From positions 1 to 5,194 of the forward strand of contig JAXJQF010000035.1 of assembly GCA_036311285.1 (NCBI GenBank): 5,194 bases of DNA. The letters run 5' to 3'. The DNA comes from JAXJQF01 sp036311285 (GTDB taxonomy: Bacteria > Pseudomonadota > Gammaproteobacteria > Enterobacterales > Succinivibrionaceae). Below are positions 1-5,194 of this stretch, in pieces. Within the stretch, counting starts at the first letter, position 1. Each line of letters opens with the position of its first letter. Under the pieces are notes generated by a model. It had not been told where the DNA came from. It worked only from the letters and a program-made list of their open reading frames with translations, and did no database searches. Both the position numbers and the translations under genes were made by a program.

Positions 1-45
1 GTCTAATTGTTGACGTAAATTTAAAGTATTAAAATAATTAGCCAT
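1..45 (-). CDS. ilvC: Ketol-acid reductoisomerase, N-terminal 15 codons only (partial at window edge)
   Basis: Read on the minus strand from the ATG at 45-43, the frame gives MANYFNTLNLRQQLD and stays open to the window edge. From memory this matches the start of E. coli IlvC (MANYFNTLNLRQQL) residue for residue until the last position. The enzyme converts acetolactate and acetohydroxybutyrate to dihydroxy-acids, using NADPH, in valine and isoleucine synthesis in the cytoplasm. An AGGA ribosome-binding sequence (complement of 54-57) sits 8 bases before the start codon. The gene faces away from ilvY, the arrangement known from E. coli, where IlvY activates ilvC. Only the extreme N-terminus is present, so no catalytic residue can be checked. 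The call rests on the near-identical N-terminus plus the ilvY neighbour, and the two support each other well. Confidence 0.9.
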   Translation of the reverse strand, partial: MANYFNTLNLRQQLD

Positions 46-75
46 TTTTCTTTTCCTATAATTTAAAACGTGACT

Positions 76-104
76 ATTATATACCATATCTTTTAATGCT
101 AAAA
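76..104 (-). promoter_or_regulatory. Probable ilvC promoter (good -10, poor -35)
   Basis: On the minus strand a perfect TATAAT lies at 81-76. A 17-base spacer separates it from TTTTAG at 104-99, a poor match to TTGACA. A weak -35 is typical of promoters that need an activator bound just upstream, which fits IlvY-dependent transcription. A start site near position 69 would give a leader of about 24 bases before the ilvC ATG. Start site and activator dependence are inferred; only the hexamers and spacing are seen. Confidence 0.6.
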
Positions 105-113
105 GTGATATAT

Positions 114-150
114 TTGCAATATTACGTTGCGTTTTTTGCAACATAATATT
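114..150. promoter_or_regulatory. Probable IlvY operator: 13-base inverted repeat between ilvC and ilvY
   Basis: The arms AATATTACGTTGC (118-130) and GCAACATAATATT (138-150) are inverted copies with one mismatch, around a 7-base spacer. The core TGC-N7-GCA meets the T-N11-A rule of LysR-type regulators. Its centre at 134 is about 65 bases upstream of the predicted ilvC start site, the usual position of the LysR recognition site. A further TTGCAA palindrome at 114-119 adds another half-site towards the ilvC -35, so GCAA/TTGC words occur at 116, 127 and 138, exactly 11 bases apart. In E. coli, IlvY binds tandem operators between these genes, activating ilvC with acetolactate or acetohydroxybutyrate as inducer and repressing its own gene. 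Assignment to IlvY is inferred from position and symmetry. Confidence 0.75.
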
Positions 151-155
151 ATTAT
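127..155 (+). promoter_or_regulatory. Candidate ilvY promoter inside the operator
   Basis: TTGCGT at 127-132 and TATTAT at 150-155 are separated by 17 bases, giving a plausible sigma70-type promoter pointing at ilvY with a start site near 162 and a leader of about 39 bases. The -35 lies in the left operator arm and the -10 abuts the right arm, so bound IlvY would block it. This is the expected layout for the negative autoregulation known in E. coli. Other hexamer pairs are possible in such AT-rich DNA. Confidence 0.45.
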
Positions 156-200
156 CATTTCTTATAGCGCATTGTTCAAAATTTATAAAAACTTTAAAAT

Positions 201-1082
201 ATGGACATTAAAGAATTAAAAGCCTTTGTATGCTTATCAAAAAACCTTAATTTTTCACTTACAGCGAAGCAATGTGCTATGAGCACATCAGCTTTAAGTA
301 GAACAATTAATAGAATAGAAAATGAGTTAAACACAACTCTTTTTATCCGAAATAATAAAACTGTAACTCTTACTGAAGCAGGCAAACTTCTTTTAACATA
401 TGCACAAAACACATTACAAAACTATGATTACTTAAAAACAAGCATACAAGTATTAAAATCTCCAATAAAAGGTAAACTAAAGTTATATTGTTCAGTAACA
501 GCTAGCATGATAATCTTACCAAATATACTGAATAATTATAGAAACAAGTATCCTGATGTAGAAATAAAAATTGAAACTGGAGATGCGGCGCAAGGTATTG
601 AAAAAGTATTAAATAATGAAGTAGATATTTCTATAGCAGCTATTCCTAAAAAACTTCCTAGTAGCCTTTTTGCAATAGAACTTTTGCAAATCCCTCTTGT
701 TTTTATTGCTCCAAAACAAATTCCTAAAGCGTGGATCGAAAACAACAACCTAAACCTAAATGTAGTTCCTTATATTATTTCAGAGCAAGGAGAATTACGT
801 AAGGAATTTAACAACTGGGTAAAAAAAGAAAATATTAAACCTCATATTTATGCCGAAATCGCTGGTAACGAAGCAATCGTATCAATGGTAGCTTTAGGAT
901 TAGGAATTGCATTAGTCCCTAAAGCTGTAGCAGAACAAAGTATATTAAAGGACTCTGTTCAGATTATATTTACCTCAAAAAATATTACCAATTTTAAAGT
1001 AAGCCTTTGTGGATTGAACAAAAACCTAATAGATAAAACAACAAAATCTTTTGTTGATTTAGTATGTAATACAAAGCAATAA
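201..1082 (+). CDS. ilvY: LysR-type transcriptional regulator IlvY, activator of ilvC
   Basis: The 293-residue protein has the normal LysR-family length and plan. A winged helix-turn-helix occupies about residues 1-60 (the region around TAKQCAMSTSALSRTINRIE, then LFIRNNKTVTLTEAG), followed by a linker helix and a two-lobed ligand-binding domain from about residue 92. Stretches I recall from E. coli IlvY are retained: CSVTA at 97-101, TGDAA at 126-130, and EAIVSMVALGLGIALVP at 224-240. Together with the divergent ilvC start this supports IlvY rather than a generic LysR protein. It should sense acetolactate or acetohydroxybutyrate and activate ilvC. The ATG at 201 is chosen because an in-frame TAA lies at 195-197 and the MDIKELKAF start aligns with the family. 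No Shine-Dalgarno sequence is visible before it, so translation may be weak. Codon use is AT-rich, with frequent ATA and AAA, unlike pgi. No convincing terminator follows. Confidence 0.93.
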   Translation: MDIKELKAFVCLSKNLNFSLTAKQCAMSTSALSRTINRIENELNTTLFIRNNKTVTLTEAGKLLLTYAQNTLQNYDYLKTSIQVLKSPIKGKLKLYCSVTASMIILPNILNNYRNKYPDVEIKIETGDAAQGIEKVLNNEVDISIAAIPKKLPSSLFAIELLQIPLVFIAPKQIPKAWIENNNLNLNVVPYIISEQGELRKEFNNWVKKENIKPHIYAEIAGNEAIVSMVALGLGIALVPKAVAEQSILKDSVQIIFTSKNITNFKVSLCGLNKNLIDKTTKSFVDLVCNTKQ

Positions 1083-1168
1083 CCTTCAAAATATACTTCA
1101 ATAATTTATATTTTATCCAAAAGATACCTTATAAAACTATAATGAACAGTTTTTGTATCAAAAAATTT

Positions 1169-1197
1169 TTTTTATAGCGTTGTATTAATGGTAAAAT
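1169..1197 (+). promoter_or_regulatory. Candidate pgi promoter (extended -10)
   Basis: TAAAAT at 1192-1197 is preceded by TGG, forming an extended -10 element. Seventeen bases upstream there is only a T-run (1169-1174) in place of a recognisable -35. The A6-T8 tract at 1160-1173 could bend DNA or act as an UP-like element. A start near 1204 would leave a leader of about 50 bases. This is the best candidate I see between ilvY and pgi, but the region is so AT-rich that chance matches are likely. Confidence 0.35.
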
Positions 1198-1254
1198 ATT
1201 TCAAATTTATCGAAATCTGATATTTATTTTTTATTCTCTAAGGATAGGATATCA

Positions 1255-2901
1255 ATGAAAAATATTAACCCTTCAAAGACTTCTGCATGGGCTAAGTTAA
1301 CAGCTCATTTTGACGCTTCTAAAAATGTTACAATTGCTGAACAATTTGCAAAAGATTCAAATCGTTTCAACAACTTCTCAATCAAGTTAAATGATGATTT
1401 CTTAGTTGACTTCTCAAAGAACAGAATTGACTCTGAAACAATTAAGCTTTTAATCGACTTAGCAAATGAAACAGAATTAAAGTCTGCAATTGAAGCTATG
1501 TTCACTGGTGAAAAGATTAACGTTACAGAAGGTAGAGCTGTGTTACATACAGCTTTAAGAAACAGAGCAAACACTCCTGTTATGGTTGATGGCAAAGACG
1601 TTATGCCGGAAGTAAATGCAGTTCTTGAAAAGATGAAGAACTTCTGCAACAAAATCATCTCTGGTGAATGGAAAGGTTATACTGGTAAGCCTATTACAGA
1701 TATCGTAAACATCGGTATCGGTGGTAGTGACTTAGGCCCAGTTATGATTACAGAAGCATTAGGTGCTTATCATAACCACTTAAAGACTCACTTCGTTTCA
1801 AACGTTGATGGTACTCATATCGTTGAAACATTAAAGAAATTAAATCCTGAAACAACTTTATTCTTAGTTGCTTCTAAGACTTTCACAACTCAAGAAACAA
1901 TGACTAATGCTGTGTCTGCAAGAACATGGTTCTTAGACAATGCAAAAGACATGAAGTACGTTGAAAAACACTTTGCTGCACTTTCAACAAACGCTAAGGC
2001 TGTTGCTGAATTTGGTATCGACACTAACAACATGTTCGAATTCTGGGACTGGGTAGGTGGCCGTTACTCTTCATGGTCAGCAATCGGTATGCCTATAGCT
2101 TTAGCAATTGGTTTCGAAAACTTTGAAAAGTTATTATCTGGTGCTTTTGAAATGGACCAACACTTCAAGAACACAGAATTTGCAAGCAACATTCCTGTAA
2201 TTCTTGCTCTTATCGGTATTTGGTACAACAACTTCTATAAGTTTGAATCAGAAGCTATTCTTCCATACGACCAATACATGAGCAGATTCCCTGCATACTT
2301 CCAACAAGGTAACATGGAATCAAATGGTAAGTATGTTGACAGAGACGGTAACAAAGTTGATTACCAAACAGGTCCTATCATCTGGGGTGAACCAGGTACA
2401 AACGGTCAACATGCTTTCTATCAATTAATTCACCAAGGCACTAAGATTATCCCATGTGACTTCATTGCTCCAGCAATCAGCCACAACCCAATTGGTGATC
2501 ACCATGCTAAGTTATTATCTAACTTCTTCGCTCAAACTGAAGCATTAGCATTTGGCAAGACAAAAGAACAGGTAGTCAACGAATTTGAAGCAAAGGGTGT
2601 AGCTAAAGAACAATACGAATCTTTAGTTCCATTCAAGATCTTCGAAGGTAACAGACCAACTAACTCTATCTTAGTTAAGAAGGTAACACCTGAAACTTTA
2701 GGTAAGTTAATTGCTATGTATGAACACAAGATCTTCGTACAAGGCGTTATCATGAACATCTTCAGTTTCGACCAATGGGGTGTTGAATTAGGTAAGCAAT
2801 TAGCTGGCAATATCTTACCTGAATTAAACTCATCAGATGAAATCACATCTCACGATTCATCAACAAATGGTTTAATCAACTTCTACAAGGCTGTAAAGTA
2901 A
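1255..2901 (+). CDS. pgi: Glucose-6-phosphate isomerase
   Basis: This cytoplasmic enzyme interconverts glucose 6-phosphate and fructose 6-phosphate in glycolysis and gluconeogenesis. At 548 residues it is the usual size of the long bacterial form (E. coli 549). Phosphate- and substrate-binding segments are clear: NIGIGGSDLGP near 152-162, ASKTFTTQET near 206-215, GGRYSSWSAIG near 268-278, GEPGTNGQHAFYQL near 378-391 and FSFDQWGVELGKQL near 503-516. Catalytic E355, H386 and K514 fall at the E. coli positions, so there is no net indel up to K514. The ATG at 1255 is preceded by two AGGA sequences (1241-1244 and 1246-1249), the second 5 bases from the start. The stop is a tandem TAA TAA. Codon choice favours AAC, TTC, ATC and GGT with almost no ATA, in contrast to ilvY and treZ, suggesting strong expression. 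It appears monocistronic, with a terminator at 2964-2998. Confidence 0.98.
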   Translation: MKNINPSKTSAWAKLTAHFDASKNVTIAEQFAKDSNRFNNFSIKLNDDFLVDFSKNRIDSETIKLLIDLANETELKSAIEAMFTGEKINVTEGRAVLHTALRNRANTPVMVDGKDVMPEVNAVLEKMKNFCNKIISGEWKGYTGKPITDIVNIGIGGSDLGPVMITEALGAYHNHLKTHFVSNVDGTHIVETLKKLNPETTLFLVASKTFTTQETMTNAVSARTWFLDNAKDMKYVEKHFAALSTNAKAVAEFGIDTNNMFEFWDWVGGRYSSWSAIGMPIALAIGFENFEKLLSGAFEMDQHFKNTEFASNIPVILALIGIWYNNFYKFESEAILPYDQYMSRFPAYFQQGNMESNGKYVDRDGNKVDYQTGPIIWGEPGTNGQHAFYQLIHQGTKIIPCDFIAPAISHNPIGDHHAKLLSNFFAQTEALAFGKTKEQVVNEFEAKGVAKEQYESLVPFKIFEGNRPTNSILVKKVTPETLGKLIAMYEHKIFVQGVIMNIFSFDQWGVELGKQLAGNILPELNSSDEITSHDSSTNGLINFYKAVK

Positions 2902-2963
2902 TAAACAGTAAAGAATAGAAGATAGTAAAATTATCAAGATACAGTAAATAAAACTGCTATATA

Positions 2964-2998
2964 GAAAACCTCTGATATTCAGAGGTTTTCTTTTTTTT
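2964..2998 (+). terminator. Rho-independent terminator of pgi
   Basis: The arms GAAAACCTCTGA (2964-2975) and TCAGAGGTTTTC (2979-2990) are perfect 12-base inverted copies around TAT, followed directly by eight T residues at 2991-2998. It lies 62 bases after the pgi stop. There is no equivalent T-run on the other strand, so it acts for rightward transcription and separates pgi from treZ. Confidence 0.93.
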
Positions 2999-3050
2999 CC
3001 AAATATTAAGAATTTAAAAAAATGTATACTACATAAAATATTCAAATTAA

Positions 3051-3073
3051 ATTTTGTTGTCAAATAACAAAAT
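3051..3073. promoter_or_regulatory. Perfect 8-base palindrome upstream of treZ, possible operator
   Basis: ATTTTGTT at 3051-3058 and AACAAAAT at 3066-3073 are exact inverted copies with a 7-base spacer, starting 96 bases before the treZ ATG. It has no T-run and only one G-C pair per arm, so it is not a terminator; the shape is that of a dimer-binding site. It contains TTGTCA (3057-3062), a good -35-like word, although no -10 at ideal spacing follows. The regulator is unknown, and a chance palindrome in AT-rich DNA is possible. Confidence 0.35.
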
Positions 3074-3146
3074 CTATAAAAATATATAGCGCTTAACCAT
3101 TTCTTTGAATTATCTTTATTAATAAAAAATAATAAAGGAAATTATT

Positions 3147-4895
3147 ATGGCTAAGTTTGGTTATAACAAAATAAGCGACACCGAAGCTAAATTCTATTAC
3201 TACGCACCGCTTTGTGAATCTCTTGATGTAGAAATTGATTCTACAAAACAAAAGATATCACTTAAAAAGGATGATAAAGGTTATTTTTCAGCAACTGTTC
3301 CTTTAATGAAAGAAGGAACGTTATATTGGTTAATAAAAAATAACGATATCTATATGCCTGATCCTTTTTCAAAACGTCAACCATTTGATATTCATAATGC
3401 TTCAATGGTTACCTACCCTATCGCTTCTCATAATACAGAATGGAAAGGTGTGGATATCAAAGATGCTATTATTTACGAATTGCACTTAGGGACTTTTACA
3501 GACGAAGGTACTATAAAAGCCGCAACAAATAAACTAAATTATATCAAGAGTATTGGTGTAAACGTAATTGAACTATTACCAATCTGCCAGTTCCCAGGAA
3601 CTAGAAACTGGGGATATGATGGAACCTATCTATACTCAATTGCAAATTGCTATGGCACATTAAAAGACTTGCATGATTTCTTAGAAACAGCTCATAAACT
3701 AGGTATCGCTGTTATACTTGATGTTGTATATAACCACTTTGGTCCTGAAGGTAACTATACAGGAATGCTTGCTAACTTCATGAAAACAGAACAAACCCCA
3801 TGGGGTGCTGCTATTAACTTCGACCAAGAAGATAGCCAAAGCATACGTGAAATATATTTAGATAACACTGAATATTGGTTAAGAGAAGTTGGATTTGATG
3901 GTTTTAGAATGGATGCTGTTTCAAATATATTTGATAACAGCAAAGTACATATCTTAACAGAAATCAACGATCTAAGATTAAAAATTGAAAAAGAAGAAGG
4001 CAGACGTATCATTAACATAGCCGAGCATCTCCGTAACAAATGTTGGGTAACAGAAGAGAACGGAGCTAAATTCGATTCTCAATGGACAGATGATTTAACT
4101 TATGCTTTGAATGCTTATTTATCAGGAGAAAGATTTAGAAGCTTTGGTGACTTTGGCGAGCTAAATTATATTGATAAAATTTTAAGAGAAAGCTTTGCAT
4201 ATGATGGTACAAAATATAACTGCATGATGAATTGTAACAGTGGCGAAGATGGTAGAAACATTGAACCTCACAAGTTAGTAGTATATTCTCAAAATCATGA
4301 CCAAATAGGAAATAGACCTAAGGCCGATAGATTCATAGCTACTAATGGGATTGATAAAGCTTTATTAGCCACATCAGTTGTATTTGCTAGTCCATTTACT
4401 CCAATGATATTTATGGGTGAAGAATATGGCGAAATGAATCCATTTTACTTCTTTGAATGCTACCTAGACTGTTTCTTCATTGAAGGCGTTAAAATGTGTA
4501 GAAAACGCGATTTTGAGGATATAAAAGACTATATTCACAAAGACAGTCACGATGTAAATACATTTATTCAAAGTAAGCTAGATTGGGAAAGTCAAACCGA
4601 GCCTACTAATAGTGATATCTTAGAGTTTTACAAAGCAATAATATCTCTTAAGAAAAGTAATATTATTGGGCAAAGAACTAGAGACAATTTAGTAATAAAT
4701 ACAGATTTTAACAAATCCGTTATATATATTGAAAACGACAAATCAATTACAATCTGTAACTTCAGCGACAAGGACTACAAATTAGCTGATTTAAACACTA
4801 ATGGCAATACTAATATAATTCTTACCTCTAAGCTGTCTCAAAAACAAAATAAAGACACTTTATTTGCGTATAGTGCAATAGTATTAGCTAAGTAG
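3147..4895 (+). CDS. treZ: Malto-oligosyltrehalose trehalohydrolase (GH13 family)
   Basis: The 582-residue protein would release trehalose from maltooligosyl-trehalose, the second step of the TreY-TreZ route from maltodextrin or glycogen. An N-terminal beta-sandwich of the isoamylase type (about 1-95) precedes the GH13 barrel. Hallmarks of TreZ are YELHLGTFTDEGTI (110-123), FPGTRNWGYDG (149-159), DVVYNHFGPEGNY (192-204) and TPWGAAINFD (217-226). By family alignment the nucleophile is D256 in DGFRMDAV, the acid/base is E293 in IAEH, and the transition-state aspartate is D385 in NHDQIGNR. SPFTPMIFMGEEYGE (415-429) and a small C-terminal beta domain follow. There is no signal peptide, so it should be cytoplasmic. 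The ATG at 3147 has AAAGGAA six bases upstream. Odd points: S259 stands where many TreZ have His, ECYLDC (437-442) replaces the usual TDH-like segment, and nine cysteines are present. No treY adjoins it; a related maltodextrin hydrolase is the alternative. Confidence 0.88.
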   Translation: MAKFGYNKISDTEAKFYYYAPLCESLDVEIDSTKQKISLKKDDKGYFSATVPLMKEGTLYWLIKNNDIYMPDPFSKRQPFDIHNASMVTYPIASHNTEWKGVDIKDAIIYELHLGTFTDEGTIKAATNKLNYIKSIGVNVIELLPICQFPGTRNWGYDGTYLYSIANCYGTLKDLHDFLETAHKLGIAVILDVVYNHFGPEGNYTGMLANFMKTEQTPWGAAINFDQEDSQSIREIYLDNTEYWLREVGFDGFRMDAVSNIFDNSKVHILTEINDLRLKIEKEEGRRIINIAEHLRNKCWVTEENGAKFDSQWTDDLTYALNAYLSGERFRSFGDFGELNYIDKILRESFAYDGTKYNCMMNCNSGEDGRNIEPHKLVVYSQNHDQIGNRPKADRFIATNGIDKALLATSVVFASPFTPMIFMGEEYGEMNPFYFFECYLDCFFIEGVKMCRKRDFEDIKDYIHKDSHDVNTFIQSKLDWESQTEPTNSDILEFYKAIISLKKSNIIGQRTRDNLVINTDFNKSVIYIENDKSITICNFSDKDYKLADLNTNGNTNIILTSKLSQKQNKDTLFAYSAIVLAK

Positions 4896-4932
4896 GCTTC
4901 CTAAACTAAATTTATTAAACACAATTTTCTTC

Positions 4933-4979
4933 AAACCAAAAATATAGTTCATACAAAAAAACTATGTTTTTGGTTTTTT
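4933..4979 (+). terminator. Rho-independent terminator of treZ
   Basis: A 17-base stem pairs 4933-4949 with 4960-4976, with a single T-G wobble (4943 with 4966), around a 10-base loop. The right arm runs into TTTTTT at 4974-4979. It lies 37 bases after the treZ TAG stop. The stem is long but AU-rich. The minus strand lacks a proper T-run after the hairpin, so it mainly serves rightward transcription. Confidence 0.85.
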
Positions 4980-5071
4980 CATAATAATTGATAAAAAGAA
5001 ATCAAAGTAATAAACGATGATATGCGTATTACATAATATGCTAGATTATTTCAAAATTAAAATGAATCTAT

Positions 5072-5107
5072 AAAAGCAAAAGAGCCTTGATATAAAAATC
5101 AAGGCTC
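5072..5107 (-). terminator. Rho-independent terminator of the tRNA-Asp transcript
   Basis: GAGCCTTGAT (5082-5091) and ATCAAGGCTC (5098-5107) are perfect 10-base inverted copies around a 6-base loop. Read on the minus strand the hairpin is followed by TTTTGCTTTT, so it ends leftward transcription coming from the tRNA gene, whose CCA end is only 13 bases away. The plus strand has no T-run after it. It also shows that tRNA-Asp is the last gene of its transcript. Confidence 0.92.
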
Positions 5108-5120
5108 CATAAAAATCAAA

Positions 5121-5194
5121 TGGCGGAATGGACGGGACTCGAACCCGCGACCCCCTGCGTGACAGGCAGGTATTCTAACCAACTGAACTACCAC
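5121..5194 (-). tRNA. tRNA-Asp (anticodon GTC), lacking its first 3 bases at the window edge
   Basis: Read on the minus strand the sequence starts GTGGTAGTTCAG and has the D-arm, an anticodon stem CCTGC/GCAGG with loop CTGTCAC (GTC anticodon at 5163-5161), the T-arm with GGTTCGAGTCCC, and an encoded CCA at 5123-5121. It closely resembles the E. coli aspartate tRNA. The 3' acceptor strand CCATTCC pairs with the visible GTGG through bases 4-7 (one G-U pair), leaving three bases, probably GGA, outside the window. It reads aspartate GAU and GAC codons. Its promoter and any upstream tRNA or rRNA genes lie beyond the edge. Confidence 0.96.

Noticed and set aside
194..412. Minus-strand open frame of 72 codons inside ilvY
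   Set aside because: It is a shadow of ilvY, with no ribosome-binding site or recognisable protein pattern. The same holds for minus-strand frames at 536-748, 1305-1658, 2532-2846 and 3755-4039.
1105..1135. Imperfect hairpin after ilvY (TTTATA, TATC / GATA, TATAAA)
   Set aside because: The stem is broken by a 3-base mismatch, is nearly all A-T and is not followed by a T-run, so it does not qualify as a terminator.
1150..1173. TTTTTG-TAT-CAAAAA followed by eight T residues, a possible ilvY terminator
   Set aside because: The stem is only 6 pairs with a single G-C pair, too weak for an intrinsic terminator, and the tract may belong to the pgi promoter. It remains the only T-run after ilvY.
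2907..2948. Three AGTAAA words after the pgi stop (2907, 2924, 2943)
   Set aside because: Spacing is irregular (17 and 19 bases) and the word is expected often in this composition.
2872..3063. Minus-strand open frame of 63 codons across the pgi terminator
   Set aside because: It overlaps the end of pgi and runs through the terminator hairpin. Its hydrophobic look reflects AT-rich composition, and no ribosome-binding site is evident.
5042..5070. TAGATT ... AATCTA inverted repeat between the treZ and tRNA terminators
   Set aside because: Only 6 bases per arm with a 17-base gap and no associated gene start; likely chance.
5121..5194. tRNA gene as an integration site for a mobile element
   Set aside because: No integrase gene or direct repeat of the tRNA 3' end is visible between treZ and the tRNA.

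Overview
The window looks like a chromosomal segment of an AT-rich gammaproteobacterium. Four things point that way. First, there is a divergent ilvY/ilvC pair of the enterobacterial kind. Second, the glucose-6-phosphate isomerase keeps its catalytic residues at exactly the E. coli numbers (E355, H386, K514). Third, the tRNA-Asp nearly matches the E. coli gene as I remember it and encodes its own CCA. Fourth, genes end in compact intrinsic terminators. Intergenic DNA is very A+T-rich and the coding DNA is moderately so. The species cannot be fixed from this; a low-GC, fermentative or host-associated lineage is only a guess.

Layout: positions 1-45 (minus strand) are the first 15 codons of ilvC, not previously obvious because the gene runs off the edge. 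Positions 46-200 form the shared ilvC/ilvY control region with a strong inverted repeat. Positions 201-1082 (plus) are ilvY, the LysR-type regulator of ilvC. Positions 1255-2901 (plus) are pgi, followed by a clear terminator. Positions 3147-4895 (plus) are a GH13 enzyme best called treZ (malto-oligosyltrehalose trehalohydrolase), also followed by a terminator. A tRNA-Asp(GTC) gene enters from the right on the minus strand, with its own terminator facing treZ; its first three bases lie outside the window.

How the genes work together: ilvY and ilvC form a known regulatory unit for branched-chain amino-acid synthesis. pgi (glycolysis/gluconeogenesis) and treZ (trehalose release from a maltodextrin-derived precursor) each seem to be separate transcription units. 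pgi shows the codon choice and tandem stop of a highly expressed gene, while ilvY and treZ do not. No treY, the usual partner of treZ, is visible.

This is mostly a housekeeping region and I see no sign of a new defence, mobile or other undescribed system. The points worth checking are the IlvY operator geometry, a perfect palindrome upstream of treZ, a short TATAGCG word found upstream of all three complete protein genes, and unusual residues in the TreZ-like protein.
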